64,000 nt of DNA from Streptomyces marinisediminis (GTDB lineage: Bacteria; Actinomycetota; Actinomycetes; Streptomycetales; Streptomycetaceae). Numbering within the stretch: the first letter of the stretch is position 1; each line of letters starts with the position of its first letter. This document shows positions 22,892 to 32,771 of this stretch, one piece after another. The stretch lies in NCBI RefSeq assembly GCF_026262575.1, contig NZ_JAPKFL010000008.1, positions 140,129-204,128 of the forward strand, given 5' to 3'. Below the pieces are notes generated by a model. It was given only the letters and a program-made list of their open reading frames with translations. It was not told the DNA's origin and searched no databases. Position numbers and translations under genes: made by a program.

Positions 22892-24471
22892 CCCGCCACG
22901 CTACCGCCGAGTCGGCGTGCGGCGTGCACCGCCCTGAGCACCGCGGCCGCCTTGTTGCGGCACTCGGTGTCCTCGGCCGCCGGATCGGAGTCCGCCACGA
23001 CGCCCGCCCCGGCCTGCACGTAGGCGGTGCCCTCCCGCAGCAGCGCGGTGCGGATGGCGATGGCGGTGTCGGAGTCCCCGGCGAAGTCCAGGTAGCCCAC
23101 GCAGCCGCCGTACAGGCCCCGGCGGACCGGCTCCAGCTCCTCGATGATCCGCAGCGCCCGGGGCTTGGGGGCCCCGGAGAGGGTTCCGGCGGGGAAGCAG
23201 GCCAGCAGCGCGTCGAACGCCGTGCGGTCCCCGCGCAGTCGCCCGGTCACCGTGGAGACGATGTGCATGACGTGGCTGTAGCGCTCGATGGTCATGAAGT
23301 CGACCACCTCCACGCTGCCGGGCTCGCACACCCGCCCCAGGTCGTTGCGGCCCAGGTCGACGAGCATCAGGTGCTCGGCGCGCTCCTTGGCGTCCGCGAG
23401 CAGTTCGTCGGCGAGGTCGTGGTCCTCCTGCGGCGTGGCGCCGCGCGGGCGCGTCCCGGCGATGGGGTGCAGCACCGCCCGGCCGTCCTGCACCCGCACC
23501 AGCGCCTCCGGGCTGGAGCCCACGACGTCGAACCCGGGCTCCTCGCCGTCCGGTCCGCCGAAGCGGAACAGGTACATGTACGGGCTGGGGTTGGTGGTGC
23601 GCAGCACCCGGTAGACGTCCAGGGCGCCGGCGTCGCACGGCGTCTGGAAGCGCTGGGAGGGCACCACCTGGAAGGCCTCGCCGGCCCGGATGCGCTCCTT
23701 GACGTCCGTCACGGCCGCCCGGTACTGCTCGCCGCCCCACAGCTCGGTGTAGGCGGGCACCTCGGGCTCGGGCAGCGCGGCGGCGCCGGCCGGGGCGGGG
23801 CGGTCCAGGTCGACGGTCATGGCGTCCAGCCGGGCGACGGCGTCGGCGTACGCCTCGTCGACGCCGGTGTCCAGGTCGTTGTGGTTGATGGCGTTGGCGA
23901 TCAGGAGCACGGTGCCGTCGCGGTGGTCGAGCACCGCGAGGTCGGAGGCGAGCAGCATCGTCAGCTCGGGCAGGCCGAGGTCGTCCTCGGCGCTGTCGCC
24001 GACGCGCTCCAGGCGGCGGACGACGTCGTACCCCAGGTAGCCGACCATGCCGCCGGTGAACGGGGGCAGCCCCCGCTCACGGGGGGTGTGCAGCGTCTCG
24101 ACGGTGGCGCGCAGGGCGGCCAGCGGATCGCCGTCGACGGGGACGCCGACCGGCGGGGTGCCGATCCAGTGCGCCTGGCCGTCGCGGACGGTCAGGGTGG
24201 CGGCGCTGCGCACGCCCACGAAGGAGTAGCGCGACCAGGTGCGGCCGTTCTCGGCGGACTCCAGCAGGAAGGTGCCCGGCCGCTCCCCCGCGAGCTTGCG
24301 GTACAGCGCGATCGGCGTGTCGCCGTCGGCGAGCAGGCGGCGGGTGACGGGGATGACGCGCCGGTCCCTGGCGAGGGCGCGGAAGTCCGCCAGGCCGGGG
24401 CTCACCGGGGCGGACGCCGGGGCGGGGGCCTCGTCGGCGGTGCGGTCGGTCCGGGTGGTTCCGGTCGCCAT
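22888..24471 (-). CDS. trpE: Anthranilate synthase component I
   Basis: 527 aa. It converts chorismate and ammonia to anthranilate, the committed step to tryptophan. The N-terminal domain holds [18 protein letters not shown], whose LLES motif is the usual feedback-tryptophan site. The catalytic core has [44 protein letters not shown] and [11 protein letters not shown] at 24471 starts 2 nt after the hisI stop with GGAGGG upstream, so trpE is coupled to a histidine gene. No trpG is visible in the window. Confidence 0.97.
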   Translation of the reverse strand: MATGTTRTDRTADEAPAPASAPVSPGLADFRALARDRRVIPVTRRLLADGDTPIALYRKLAGERPGTFLLESAENGRTWSRYSFVGVRSAATLTVRDGQAHWIGTPPVGVPVDGDPLAALRATVETLHTPRERGLPPFTGGMVGYLGYDVVRRLERVGDSAEDDLGLPELTMLLASDLAVLDHRDGTVLLIANAINHNDLDTGVDEAYADAVARLDAMTVDLDRPAPAGAAALPEPEVPAYTELWGGEQYRAAVTDVKERIRAGEAFQVVPSQRFQTPCDAGALDVYRVLRTTNPSPYMYLFRFGGPDGEEPGFDVVGSSPEALVRVQDGRAVLHPIAGTRPRGATPQEDHDLADELLADAKERAEHLMLVDLGRNDLGRVCEPGSVEVVDFMTIERYSHVMHIVSTVTGRLRGDRTAFDALLACFPAGTLSGAPKPRALRIIEELEPVRRGLYGGCVGYLDFAGDSDTAIAIRTALLREGTAYVQAGAGVVADSDPAAEDTECRNKAAAVLRAVHAARRLGGSVAG

Positions 24472-24473
24472 GG

Positions 24474-24848
24474 TCAGCCCTCCTCCCCCGCCGCGCGCGG
24501 CGCCACCGGGAGGCGGCCGGCGTCGAAGCACGTGCGGTCGCCGGTGTGGCAGGCGGCGCCGACCTGGTCGACCTGGACCAGCACGGTGTCCCCGTCGCAG
24601 TCCAGCGCCACGGACTTCACCCGCTGGACGTGCCCGGAGGTGTCCCCCTTGACCCAGTACTCGCGGCGGCTGCGACTCCAGTAGGTGCAGCGTCCGGTGG
24701 TCAGGGTGCGGTGCAGGGCCTCGTCGTCCATCCACCCGAGCATGAGCACCTCGCCGGTGTCGTACTGCTGGGCGATGGCGGGTACCAGGCCGTCGGCGGT
24801 GCGCTTGAGGCGGGCGGCGATGGCGGGATCGAGCGCGGTAGCTGGCAT
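24474..24848 (-). CDS. hisI: Phosphoribosyl-AMP cyclohydrolase
   Basis: 124 aa, normal size for a monofunctional HisI. Third step of histidine synthesis, opening the purine ring of PR-AMP. Motifs are [31 protein letters not shown], and the metal-binding Cys/His cluster DCDGDT and [10 protein letters not shown]. The ATG at 24848 has no ribosome site; a CAGAAT -10-like box ends 6 nt upstream, so a leaderless mRNA is plausible. It heads a transcript continuing into trpE and the membrane proteins, away from the main his operon. Confidence 0.96.
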   Translation of the reverse strand: MPATALDPAIAARLKRTADGLVPAIAQQYDTGEVLMLGWMDDEALHRTLTTGRCTYWSRSRREYWVKGDTSGHVQRVKSVALDCDGDTVLVQVDQVGAACHTGDRTCFDAGRLPVAPRAAGEEG

Positions 24849-24923
24849 GGGGTCATTCTGCCGCCCGGCCCCGTGCGCTCGCACACCCCGCCGGAAACCG
24901 GCATAACACCCGTATCGCTGCGG

Positions 24924-24955
24924 CAGGTTCGCGACGTGCCGCTGTTCCGAACCTG
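24924..24955. promoter_or_regulatory. Inverted repeat between hisI and a divergent gene
   Basis: CAGGTTCG (24924-24931) and CGAACCTG (24948-24955) form a perfect 8-bp inverted repeat with a 16-nt spacer in the 157-nt region between divergent promoters. The wide spacer suggests a protein-binding site with two half-sites rather than a terminator. No regulator can be assigned. Confidence 0.3.
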
Positions 24956-25005
24956 TGACGGAGCCCGGAGCGTCGAATGTCTGTGGCATGGGGCATCCTT
25001 TCGCC

Positions 25006-25941
25006 ATGAGTTTCCCACCGCCGCCGAACAACCAGTCCGGGTCCGGCGCCGGCGGCGGATTCGGTCCGCCGCAGGGCTTCGGGCCCCCCGAACAGCCCGG
25101 CCCGCCCGCGGGCGGCTACGGCTACCCCGGCCAGCCGGGCGGGTACCCGGGCCAGCCCGGCCAGCCCGGCCAGCCCGGCGGGTATCCCGGCCAGCCGGGC
25201 GGTCCCGGTGGCGGGTACCCGGGGCAGCAGCCGCCCTACGGCGGCCCCGGCATACCCGGGGGCCCGCCGCCCGGGCCGCCCGGGGGGCCCGGCGGCTACC
25301 CTCCCCCGCCGCCCGGCGGGAGCGGGGGCAACGGGCCCAAGGTCGCCGCGATCGTCGTCGCCGTCGTGCTCGTCGCCGCGCTCGCGGTCGGCGGCCTGCT
25401 GCTGTTCGGCTCGGGAGGTGACGGGGACGACACGGCCCAGGACACGACCACGCCGACGGCTTCGCCGAGCGACGGTTCGCAGGGGCCCACCGAGGAGGCC
25501 GCGCCGAGCCCGCCGGAGGAGCCCGAGGACGAGCCCACCGGCACCCCGTCCGCCGACGAGCCGACCGCCACCCCACCCGACTACGTCGACTACGTCGTGC
25601 TGGAGCCGGGCACCTGCTTCAACCACCCGACGCTGAGCACCGACGTCACCGACCTGGAAGAGGTCGCCTGCGACGAGCCGCACGACGCGGAGGTCATCTC
25701 CAACCTCACCCTGGAGGGCGACTACGCGGACAACACGGAGATCGGCGAGGAAGCGCTGGGGCTGTGCGAGAAGGACGCCCAGCAGAAGGTGAACGAGATG
25801 CCCGCCGGGCCGACGTACTACCCCTTCGCCCTCTACCCGCTCCAGATCACCTACGAGTTCCAGGGCAAGGACCAGGTGTCCTGCTCGCTGACGCTCAGCG
25901 CCACCCAGGACGGCGACGAGCTCACCGCGGCCCTGCCCTGA
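25006..25941 (+). CDS. Septum-formation-type membrane protein with Pro/Gly-rich N-terminus
   Basis: 311 aa. Residues 1-108 are a Pro/Gly/Tyr/Gln-rich cytoplasmic region built of repeated YPGQPG units; one membrane helix follows (~113-137), then an acidic Thr/Pro/Glu linker, and an extracellular domain (~195-311) with four Cys in the pattern [21 protein letters not shown] and VSCSL. This Cys and EPHDAEV pattern matches the Septum_form domain, named for a protein linked to septation; molecular role unknown. An in-frame ATG six codons upstream is an alternative start. Divergent from hisI. Confidence 0.78.
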   Translation: MSFPPPPNNQSGSGAGGGFGPPQGFGPPEQPGPPAGGYGYPGQPGGYPGQPGQPGQPGGYPGQPGGPGGGYPGQQPPYGGPGIPGGPPPGPPGGPGGYPPPPPGGSGGNGPKVAAIVVAVVLVAALAVGGLLLFGSGGDGDDTAQDTTTPTASPSDGSQGPTEEAAPSPPEEPEDEPTGTPSADEPTATPPDYVDYVVLEPGTCFNHPTLSTDVTDLEEVACDEPHDAEVISNLTLEGDYADNTEIGEEALGLCEKDAQQKVNEMPAGPTYYPFALYPLQITYEFQGKDQVSCSLTLSATQDGDELTAALP

Positions 25942-25960
25942 GCGGGCCCCTCAGCCCACG

Positions 25961-25988
25961 GCCGCCCCGCCCGGCGCCGGGGGGCGGC
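25961..25988 (+). terminator. Hairpin after the septum-formation-type gene
   Basis: GCCGCCCC (25961-25968) pairs with GGGGCGGC (25981-25988) around a GC-rich, self-complementary loop, 20 nt beyond the stop codon. Confidence 0.55.
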
Positions 25989-26051
25989 GCGGGCTCGCTC
26001 CGCCCGGCCCGGCGCCGTCGCCGTGGGGCGGCGGCGCCGTAGGGTGGCGGC

Positions 26052-26684
26052 ATGTCGACTCATGCCACACGGGAACGCCTGCTGTTCGCCGATCTGTTGG
26101 AGAGCGCGGGCCCGGACGCGCCGACCCTGTGCGAGGGCTGGACGACCCGGGACCTCGCCGCCCACGCCGTGGTCCGGGAGCGACGCCCGGACGCGGCCGC
26201 CGGCCTGCTGATCAAGCCGCTGGCCGCGCGGAACGAGCGGGTGCGGGCCGAGTTCGCCGCCAAGCCCTACGAGGAGCTGGTCCGCCTCGTGCGCGGCGGG
26301 CCGCCGCGCCGCTCGCCGTACGCCATCAAGCAGGTCGACGAGGCCGCGAACACGGTGGAGTTCTACGTGCACGCCGAGGACGTGCGGCGCGCACAGCCGG
26401 ACTGGAAGCCGCGCACGCTGGACCCGGTCTTCTCCGACGTGCTGTGGGCGCGGCTGGAGAAGGCCGCGCGGGTGCTGGGGCGCGCGTGCCCGGTGGGGCT
26501 GGTGCTGCGCCGCCCGGACGGGCAGACCGCCGTCGCCCGGCGCGGCACGCCCGTCGTCACGGTGACCGGGGAGCCCGGTGAGCTGCTGCTGTTCGCGTTC
26601 GGGCGGCAGGACGCGGCGCGCGTCGAGCTGGAGGGCGACAAGGACGCGGCGGTGCGCGCCCAGGAGGCGTCGCTGGGCCTGTGA
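26052..26684 (+). CDS. DinB/mycothiol-dependent-isomerase-like protein (TIGR03085 type)
   Basis: 210 aa. The N-terminal helical bundle has LCEGWTTRDLAAHAVVRERRPD and VEFYVHAEDVRRAQPDW, the pattern of the TIGR03085 subgroup of the mycothiol maleylpyruvate isomerase-like, DinB-fold proteins. The two His are probable metal ligands, together with an Asp. Members may use mycothiol, the actinobacterial thiol; the substrate is unknown. The ATG at 26052 directly follows, by 6 nt, a TAGGGT -10-like box (26040-26045) and has no ribosome site, so the mRNA is probably leaderless. Convergent with hisF. Confidence 0.85.
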   Translation: MSTHATRERLLFADLLESAGPDAPTLCEGWTTRDLAAHAVVRERRPDAAAGLLIKPLAARNERVRAEFAAKPYEELVRLVRGGPPRRSPYAIKQVDEAANTVEFYVHAEDVRRAQPDWKPRTLDPVFSDVLWARLEKAARVLGRACPVGLVLRRPDGQTAVARRGTPVVTVTGEPGELLLFAFGRQDAARVELEGDKDAAVRAQEASLGL

Positions 26685-26831
26685 CCCGGGGCGCGGCGCC
26701 CGGTAGCCGTCCCGCGGCGCCGACGCGGAGCGCCCGGTGGGCGCCGCCCGGCGGACGCGGGCGCGGGGAGCCGCTCCGGGCGGTGCGGGCGGGCCGGCGC
26801 TCGCCGGTGCCCGCCCCCGCCGCACCGCGGC

Positions 26832-27587
26832 TCACCGCACCGGGTGCCCCGCCTCCGCCAGCGCGGACTTGACCTCCGTGATCCGCAGGTCGCCGAAGTG
26901 GAACACGGAGGCGGCCAGCACCGCGTCGGCGCCCGCGCTGACGGCGGCGGGGAAGTCCGCGAGTCGGCCGGCGCCTCCGGAGGCGATGACCGGGACCGAG
27001 ACGTGCCGGCGCACCGCGCCGATCATCTCCACGTCGTAGCCGTCCTTGGTGCCGTCGGCGTCCATGGAGTTGAGCAGGATCTCCCCCGCGCCGAGGTCGG
27101 CCGCCCGGTGCGCCCACTCCACGGCGTCGATGCCGGTGCCGCGCCGGCCGCCGTGCGTCGTCACCTCGAACGACCCGGACTGGGTGCGGCGGGCGTCCAC
27201 GGACAGGACGAGCACCTGGCGGCCGAAGCGCTCGGCGATCTCGCGGATCAGCTCCGGGCGGGCGATGGCCGCGGTGTTGACGCCCACCTTGTCGGCGCCC
27301 GCGCGCAGCAGGCGGTCGACGTCCTCGGCGGTGCGCACGCCGCCGCCGACGGTGAGCGGGATGAACACCTGCTCCGCGGTGCGGCGCACGACGTCGTAGG
27401 TGGTCTCGCGGTCCCCGGAGGAGGCGGTGATGTCCAGGAAGGTCAGCTCGTCCGCGCCCTCGGCGTCGTAGACCTTCGCCATCTCCACCGGGTCCCCGGC
27501 GTCGCGCAGGTTCTGGAAGTTGACGCCCTTGACGACCCGGCCGCCGTCCACGTCCAGGCAGGGGATGACTCGTACGGCCAGGGTCAC
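26832..27587 (-). CDS. hisF: Imidazole glycerol phosphate synthase cyclase subunit
   Basis: 251 aa, TIM barrel. It uses ammonia delivered by HisH to turn PRFAR into imidazole glycerol phosphate and AICAR. Conserved blocks are [45 protein letters not shown] and [12 protein letters not shown] at 27587 overlaps the RidA stop (GTGA). Last gene of the his operon; a GC-rich imperfect hairpin lies in the convergent gap at about 26780-26830. Confidence 0.97.
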   Translation of the reverse strand: MTLAVRVIPCLDVDGGRVVKGVNFQNLRDAGDPVEMAKVYDAEGADELTFLDITASSGDRETTYDVVRRTAEQVFIPLTVGGGVRTAEDVDRLLRAGADKVGVNTAAIARPELIREIAERFGRQVLVLSVDARRTQSGSFEVTTHGGRRGTGIDAVEWAHRAADLGAGEILLNSMDADGTKDGYDVEMIGAVRRHVSVPVIASGGAGRLADFPAAVSAGADAVLAASVFHFGDLRITEVKSALAEAGHPVR

Positions 27588-27985
27588 GAACGCTCTCCCG
27601 TCACGTCTCGGAACGCTTCCACTTCGACTTCCACCAGCACGCGGCTGTCCGCGAAGCCCGAGACGACCACGAGCGTGGCCGCGGGCGGCGCGGCGCCGAA
27701 GCGCTCCCGGTGGGCGCGGCCCACGTCCTCCACGTCGCGGGCGTGGGCCAGGTACATGCGGGTGCGGACGACGGAGTCGGCGCCGAGGCCGAACCGGGCC
27801 AGCTCCGCCAGGGCGTGTCCGAAGGCGACCCGGGCCTGCTCGTACGGGTCGCCCTCACCCTCCACCGCGCCGTCCACGAACGGCATGGTGCCCGCGACGA
27901 CGACCCGGTCACCGGCGGCGACCGCGCGTGCGGAGCCGATGGTCTCCTCCCAGGAACCCTCGCCGTGCACGCGCTCGATCGTCAT
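27584..27985 (-). CDS. RidA-family protein in the his operon
   Basis: 133 aa, the length of the YjgF/RidA family, whose canonical members hydrolyse reactive enamine/imine intermediates. The core has [52 protein letters not shown], and [21 protein letters not shown]. The Arg that binds substrate in canonical RidA is usually within RVE near the end; here it is less clear, so true deaminase activity is uncertain. Both ends overlap neighbours (ATGA with hisA, GTGA with hisF), so it is co-translated with the pathway. Confidence 0.88.
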   Translation of the reverse strand: MTIERVHGEGSWEETIGSARAVAAGDRVVVAGTMPFVDGAVEGEGDPYEQARVAFGHALAELARFGLGADSVVRTRMYLAHARDVEDVGRAHRERFGAAPPAATLVVVSGFADSRVLVEVEVEAFRDVTGERS

Positions 27986-28722
27986 TCCGCCACCGCCTCC
28001 AGCGCCTCTTCCAGCGTGAACGCCTTCGCGTAGAGGGCCTTGCCCACGATGGCGCCCTCGACGCCCTGCGGGACGAGGGTGGCCAGGGCACGCAGGTCCG
28101 CCAGCGAGGAGACGCCACCGGAGGCGACGACCGGCCGGTCGGTGGCGGCGCACACGTCGCGCAGGAGGGCCAGGTTGGGGCCCTTGAGGGTGCCGTCCTT
28201 GTTGATGTCGGTGACGACGTAGCGGGCGCAGCCCTCGGCGTTCAGCCGCTCCAGCGTCTCGTAGAGGTCGCCGCCGTCGCGCGTCCAGCCACGGCCGCGC
28301 AGCGTGGTGCCGCGCACGTCGAGGCCGACGGCGATCCGGTCGCCGTGCTCGGCGATGACCTTGGCCACCCACTCGGGGGACTCCAGCGCGGCCGTGCCCA
28401 GGTTGACCCGGGTGCAGCCGGTGGCGAGCGCGGCGGCGAGTGAGGCGTCGTCGCGGATGCCGCCCGAGAGCTCGACCTTGAGCTCCATGCGGTCCACGAC
28501 CTCGGCGATCCGGCGGCGGTTGTCCCCGGTGCCGAACGCGGCGTCCAGATCGACCAGGTGCAGCCACTCGGCGCCGGCCGCCTGCCAGGCGAGCGCGGCC
28601 TGGAGCGGGTCGCCGTAGCCGGTCTCGGTGCCGGACTCGCCGTGCACCAGGCGCACGGCCTGGCCGTCGCGCACATCGACGGCGGGGAGCAGTTCGAGCC
28701 TCTGGGGCGTCACGTCGGTCAT
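27982..28722 (-). CDS. priA: Phosphoribosyl isomerase (HisA, probably bifunctional PriA)
   Basis: 246 aa, TIM barrel. It isomerises ProFAR in the histidine pathway; in streptomycetes and mycobacteria the same enzyme also acts as TrpF on phosphoribosyl anthranilate. Catalytic Asp residues lie in [15 protein letters not shown] and [15 protein letters not shown], and [10 protein letters not shown] and ASGGVSS are phosphate loops. The dual role is inferred from organism type and from the lack of trpF next to the trp genes. It overlaps the RidA gene by 4 nt (ATGA). Confidence 0.93.
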   Translation of the reverse strand: MTDVTPQRLELLPAVDVRDGQAVRLVHGESGTETGYGDPLQAALAWQAAGAEWLHLVDLDAAFGTGDNRRRIAEVVDRMELKVELSGGIRDDASLAAALATGCTRVNLGTAALESPEWVAKVIAEHGDRIAVGLDVRGTTLRGRGWTRDGGDLYETLERLNAEGCARYVVTDINKDGTLKGPNLALLRDVCAATDRPVVASGGVSSLADLRALATLVPQGVEGAIVGKALYAKAFTLEEALEAVAE

Positions 28723-29430
28723 CTAGAGCGTCTCGATCCAGTTCGTGAGGAGCTGCGCGCCGGCGTCGCCGGACTTCTCTGGGTGGAACTGCGTGGCCCA
28801 CAGCGGGCCGTTCTCCACGGCGGAGACGAACCGCTCGCCGTGGGTGGACCAGGTCACCTTCGGCGGCCGCAGCGCCGGGTTGTGGGCCTGGAGCTCCCAG
28901 CCGTGGGCGGCGTAGGAGTGCACGAAGTAGAAGCGGGCGTCCGGCGCCACCCCGGCGAAGAGCCGCGAGTCCGCGGCCTGCTCGACGGTGTTCCAGCCCA
29001 TGTGCGGGACGACGTCGGCCTTCAGCGGCCCGACGGTGCCGGGCCACTCGTCCAGCCCCTCGGCCTGGACGCCGTGCTCGATGCCGCGCGAGAAGAGGAT
29101 CTGCATGCCCACGCAGATGCCCATGACCGGGCGGCCGCCGGCCAGGCGGCGGCCCACGATCCAGTCGCCGCGGGCCTCGCGCAGCCCCGCCATGCAGGCC
29201 GCGAAGGCGCCGACGCCGGGGACGAGCAGGCCGTCGGCGTTCATCGCGCGCTCGTAGTCGCGGGTGATCTCCACGCGCGCGCCCACCCGGGCCAGGGCGC
29301 GCTCGGCGGAGCGGACGTTGCCGAACCCGTAGTCGAAGACCACGACGTTCTTGGCGGTGTTGGTGTTCTTGGTGTTGTTCGCGTTGCCGGCGTTGCCGAC
29401 GTTGCTGTCGTTGTTGGCGTTCCCCGTCAC
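28723..29430 (-). CDS. hisH: Imidazole glycerol phosphate synthase glutaminase subunit
   Basis: 235 aa. Class I glutamine amidotransferase giving ammonia to HisF. The nucleophile elbow is GICVGMQIL and the catalytic His/Glu are in [10 protein letters not shown]. The fold begins at [18 protein letters not shown], preceded by an unusual ~28-residue Asn-rich stretch ([19 protein letters not shown] and so on) made of repeated AAC-type codons, not present in typical HisH. GTG at 29430 has GGAGGTG upstream and overlaps the stop of the small membrane-protein gene. Confidence 0.95.
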   Translation of the reverse strand: MTGNANNDSNVGNAGNANNTKNTNTAKNVVVFDYGFGNVRSAERALARVGARVEITRDYERAMNADGLLVPGVGAFAACMAGLREARGDWIVGRRLAGGRPVMGICVGMQILFSRGIEHGVQAEGLDEWPGTVGPLKADVVPHMGWNTVEQAADSRLFAGVAPDARFYFVHSYAAHGWELQAHNPALRPPKVTWSTHGERFVSAVENGPLWATQFHPEKSGDAGAQLLTNWIETL

Positions 29431-29591
29431 TGCCACACCTCCAGTCGCAGGATGCCGGCCGTCAGCGCCAGGGCGGCGCCGACGCCGACGAGCACGATGA
29501 CGCCCGTGGGCAGCCCCTGCTTGCGCAGGGAGAAGACCCCGCCCAGCAGGAACAGGCCGACGAAGATCAGCAGGGTGGAGAGTCCGGTCAC
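29427..29591 (-). CDS. 54-aa membrane protein between hisB and hisH
   Basis: A 54-aa open frame starting at a GTG that overlaps the hisB stop (GTGA) and ending in a TGA that overlaps the hisH start (GTGA). It starts [20 protein letters not shown] and ends LRLEVWQ; two membrane helices (about 4-20 and 29-47) are joined by the short basic loop SLRKQGLP. Perfect overlap at both ends makes it very likely a real gene of the his operon. I recall a similar small membrane protein at this place in other streptomycetes but know no function. Confidence 0.82.
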   Translation of the reverse strand: MTGLSTLLIFVGLFLLGGVFSLRKQGLPTGVIVLVGVGAALALTAGILRLEVWQ

Positions 29592-30181
29592 AGGGCGCCC
29601 TTGGTGGAGGGGATGCCCGTCTGCCGCGGGTCGATCTCACCGGCCTGGCGCAGCGCGCGGGCCAGCGCCTTGAACTGGCACTCCACGATGTGGTGGGCGT
29701 TGCGGCCGTAGGGCACGTGCACGTGCAGGGCGACCTGGGCCTGCGCGACGAACGACTCCAGGATGTGCCGCGTCATCGTCGTGTCGTAGTCCGGGCCGAT
29801 CATCGGGGCCATGGTGTCCGGCTCGGAGTGCACCAGGTAGGGGCGGCCGGAGAGGTCGACGGTCACCTGCGCGAGCGACTCGTCCAGCGGCACCGAGGCG
29901 TACCCGAACCGCACGATGCCGCGCTTGTCGCCCAGCGCCTGGCGGAAGGCGGCGCCCAGCGCCAGCGAGGTGTCCTCGATGGTGTGGTGGCTGTCGATGT
30001 GCAGGTCGCCGTCGGTCTTGACGCTGAGGTCGAACAGCCCGTGGCGGCCGAGCTGGTCCAGCATGTGGTCGAAGAAGCCGACGCCGGTGGCGACGTCGAC
30101 CCTGCCCGTCCCGTCGAGGTCGACCTCGACGAGCACGGACGTCTCCTTGGTGGTGCGTTCCACACGGCCCACGCGGCTCAT
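29588..30181 (-). CDS. hisB: Imidazoleglycerol-phosphate dehydratase
   Basis: 197 aa, the monofunctional form without a phosphatase domain. It dehydrates IGP to imidazole acetol phosphate using manganese bound by repeated His motifs: [35 protein letters not shown] and [24 protein letters not shown] at 30181 overlaps the hisC stop (ATGA). The C-terminus PSTKGAL is typical. Confidence 0.97.
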   Translation of the reverse strand: MSRVGRVERTTKETSVLVEVDLDGTGRVDVATGVGFFDHMLDQLGRHGLFDLSVKTDGDLHIDSHHTIEDTSLALGAAFRQALGDKRGIVRFGYASVPLDESLAQVTVDLSGRPYLVHSEPDTMAPMIGPDYDTTMTRHILESFVAQAQVALHVHVPYGRNAHHIVECQFKALARALRQAGEIDPRQTGIPSTKGAL

Positions 30182-31302
30182 CGCTCGTTCTCCTTCGTCA
30201 CTGCACGTACCGCGTCCAGGAACGCGTCGTTCTCCTGCGGGGTGCCCGCGGTCACCCGCAGCCAGCCGGGGACGCCGTTGTCCCGGACCAGCACCCCGTG
30301 TTCCAGCAGCGCCTGCCAGACGGCGTGCGCGCCGCCCGGGCCGTCGAAGCGGCCGAACTGCACGAAGTTGGCGTCGGAGGCCACGACGTCGCAGCCCGCC
30401 GCGCGCAACTCGGTGACCAGGCGGTCCCGCTCGTTCTTGAGCTGCTCGACGTAGCCCAGCAGCGTGTCGGTGTACTCCAGCGCGGCCAGCGCGGTGGCCT
30501 GGGTGACGGCCGACAGGTGGTAGGGCAGCCGCACGAGCTGCACGGCGTCGACCACGGCCGGGTCGGCGGCCAGGTAGCCCAAGCGCAGGCCCGCGGCGCC
30601 GAAGGCCTTGGACATGGTACGGGAGAGCACCAGGTTGGGGCGGCCCTCGATCAGCGGCAGCAGCGAGGGCCGGTGGCTGAACTCGCCGTACGCCTCGTCC
30701 ACCACCACCAGGGCGCCGCGCCCCCCGGCCGCCCGCTGCGCGGCCTCGTACACCGCGAGCACGGTCTCGGGCGGGGTGGCGGTGCCGGTGGGGTTGTTGG
30801 GCGAGCAGACGAAGACCACGTGCGGGCGGTGCTCGGCGATGACGCGGCGGGCGGCCTCGACGTCGACGGTGAAGTCCTCGTGGCGCGGCCCGGATACCCA
30901 GCCGGTGCCGGTGCCGCGGGCGAGCAGGGCGTGCATCGAGTACGACGGGTCGAAGCCGAGCGCGGTGCGGCCCGGGCCGCCGAAGGCCTGCAGGAGCTGC
31001 TGGAGCACCTCGTTGGAGCCGTTGGCCGCCCACACGCCGTCGGCGTTGACCGGGTGGCCGCAGGTGCGGGTGAGGTAGGCGGCCAGGCGGGTGCGCAGCT
31101 CGACGGCGTCGCGGTCCGGGTAGCGGTTGAGGCCGCGCGCGGCCTCGGTGACGCGCTCGCCGATCCGCGCCACCAGCTCCTCGGGCAGCGGGTAGGGGTT
31201 CTCGTTGGTGTTCAGCCGCACCGGGACGTCGAGCTGCGGCGCGCCGTAGGGGGAGGAGCCGCGCAGCTCGTCGCGGACGGGCAGGTCGTCCAGGGCGGTC
31301 AC
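30178..31302 (-). CDS. hisC: Histidinol-phosphate aminotransferase
   Basis: 374 aa, fold-type I PLP enzyme that transaminates imidazole acetol phosphate to histidinol phosphate. Signatures are [11 protein letters not shown] at the N-terminus, [32 protein letters not shown], the PLP lysine in [17 protein letters not shown], and a substrate-binding Arg in [11 protein letters not shown] at 31302 overlaps the hisD stop (GTGA). Confidence 0.97.
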   Translation of the reverse strand: MTALDDLPVRDELRGSSPYGAPQLDVPVRLNTNENPYPLPEELVARIGERVTEAARGLNRYPDRDAVELRTRLAAYLTRTCGHPVNADGVWAANGSNEVLQQLLQAFGGPGRTALGFDPSYSMHALLARGTGTGWVSGPRHEDFTVDVEAARRVIAEHRPHVVFVCSPNNPTGTATPPETVLAVYEAAQRAAGGRGALVVVDEAYGEFSHRPSLLPLIEGRPNLVLSRTMSKAFGAAGLRLGYLAADPAVVDAVQLVRLPYHLSAVTQATALAALEYTDTLLGYVEQLKNERDRLVTELRAAGCDVVASDANFVQFGRFDGPGGAHAVWQALLEHGVLVRDNGVPGWLRVTAGTPQENDAFLDAVRAVTKENER

Positions 31303-32639
31303 GCGCCGGGCACCTTCCAGTCGAAGCGGGCCTTGAGCGCGGCGCCGTGGGCGGGCAGGTCCTCGGCCTCGGCGAGCGCGACCACGTGGTGGGTGACCTC
31401 CGCGAGCGCGTCGCGGGTGTAGTCCACGACGTGGATGCCGCGCAGGAAGGACTGCACGGACAGCCCCGAGGAGTGGCAGGCGCAGCCGCCGGTGGGCAGC
31501 ACGTGGTTGGAGCCGGCGCAGTAGTCGCCCAGCGACACGGGTGCGTAGGGGCCGACGAAGACGGCTCCGGCGTTGCGGACCCGGGCGGCGACGGCGGCGG
31601 CGTCGGCGGTGTGGATCTCCAGGTGCTCGGCGGCGTAGGCGTCCACGACCCGCAGGCCGTGCTCGACGTCGTCGACGAGGACGACCCCGGACTGGCGGCC
31701 GCCGAGCGCCTCGGTGATCCGCTCGCCGTGCCGGGTGGCGGCGACCTGCTCGGTCAGCTCGGCGTCGACCGCCCGGGCGAGCGCCTCGGAGTCGGTGACC
31801 AGGACCGCGGCGGCCAGCGTGTCGTGCTCGGCCTGGCTGATCAGGTCGGCGGCGACGTGCGCCGGGTCGGCGGTGTCGTCGGCGAGGACGGCGATCTCGG
31901 TGGGGCCGGCCTCGGCGTCGATGCCGATGCGGCCCTTGAGCAGACGCTTGGCGGCGGCCACCCAGATGTTGCCGGGGCCGGTGACGAGCTGGGCCGGGGC
32001 GCACTCCTCGGTGCCGTAGGCGAACATGGCGATCGCCTGGGCGCCGCCGGCGGCGTACACCTCGTCCACACCCAGCAGCGCGCAGGCGGCCAGGATCGTC
32101 GGGTGCGGCAGGCCCCCGAAGTCCGCCTGCGGCGGTGAGGCGACGGCGAGCGAGTCGACCCGGGCCTCCTGCGCGGGCACGACGTTCATCACGACGGAGG
32201 ACGGGTAGACCGCCCGGCCGCCCGGTACGTACAGGCCCACCCGCTCGACCGGCACCCAGCGCTCGGTGACGGTGCCGCCCTCGACGACGGTCACGGTGTG
32301 GTCGGTGCGGCGCTGGGCGCGGTGGACGGCGCGGGCGCGGCGGACGGACTCCTCCAGCGCGGCCCGCACGGCCGGGTCCAGCTCCTCCAGCGCTCGCTTC
32401 AGCTCCTCGGCGGGGACGCGGACGCGGTCCAGGGTGACGCCGTCGAACCGCCGGGCGTAGTCGATCAGCGCCGCGGTGCCGCGATGCCGGACGTCCTCGC
32501 AGATGGGCCGCACTTTCTCCAGGGCGGCTTCGACGTCGAGCTCGGCACGGGGCAGCACATCGCGGTCGATCCGGCCGCGCACGCCGCCGTCGGCGGAACC
32601 GCGCAGATCGATCCGGGCCAGGGAAATGGTTCGCAGCAC
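31299..32639 (-). CDS. hisD: Histidinol dehydrogenase
   Basis: 446 aa. It catalyses the last two steps, histidinol to histidine with NAD+. Motifs are [43 protein letters not shown], the catalytic ISQAEHD, AAEHLEI, and [10 protein letters not shown]. The GTG at 32639 is chosen because it is the first start in the conserved region, but the ribosome site GGAGGG abuts it with almost no spacer, so true initiation may differ by a few codons. First gene of the main his operon, facing a divergent gene across two palindromes. Confidence 0.96.
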   Translation of the reverse strand: MLRTISLARIDLRGSADGGVRGRIDRDVLPRAELDVEAALEKVRPICEDVRHRGTAALIDYARRFDGVTLDRVRVPAEELKRALEELDPAVRAALEESVRRARAVHRAQRRTDHTVTVVEGGTVTERWVPVERVGLYVPGGRAVYPSSVVMNVVPAQEARVDSLAVASPPQADFGGLPHPTILAACALLGVDEVYAAGGAQAIAMFAYGTEECAPAQLVTGPGNIWVAAAKRLLKGRIGIDAEAGPTEIAVLADDTADPAHVAADLISQAEHDTLAAAVLVTDSEALARAVDAELTEQVAATRHGERITEALGGRQSGVVLVDDVEHGLRVVDAYAAEHLEIHTADAAAVAARVRNAGAVFVGPYAPVSLGDYCAGSNHVLPTGGCACHSSGLSVQSFLRGIHVVDYTRDALAEVTHHVVALAEAEDLPAHGAALKARFDWKVPGA

Positions 32640-32675
32640 CCCTCCAGTCTCGCAGACCACCGGGGGTGTCCCGGC

Positions 32676-32700
32676 CCGCGTATCGAAGCGTGATACGCGG
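32676..32700. promoter_or_regulatory. Perfect 9-bp inverted repeat upstream of hisD
   Basis: CCGCGTATC (32676-32684) and GATACGCGG (32692-32700) with a 7-nt spacer, centre to centre about 16 bp. It lies 37 nt in front of hisD and 72 nt in front of the divergent gene, a fitting place for a dimeric repressor. It has no terminator role because nothing is transcribed into it from a gene end. Regulator unknown. Confidence 0.5.
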
Positions 32701-32718
32701 GGCGGACGGGCGGGTAGG

Positions 32719-32746
32719 CCGTACGTAGCGATCTCGTCACGTACGG
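32719..32746. promoter_or_regulatory. Perfect 8-bp inverted repeat upstream of the 32.8-kb gene
   Basis: CCGTACGT (32719-32726) and ACGTACGG (32739-32746), 12-nt spacer; each arm contains the self-complementary CGTACG or GTAC core. It lies 26 nt before the plus-strand GTG and is a second candidate operator in the same 132-nt divergent region. Confidence 0.4.
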
Positions 32747-32771
32747 GGGCCGACGACGAGGGGGAACGGGT

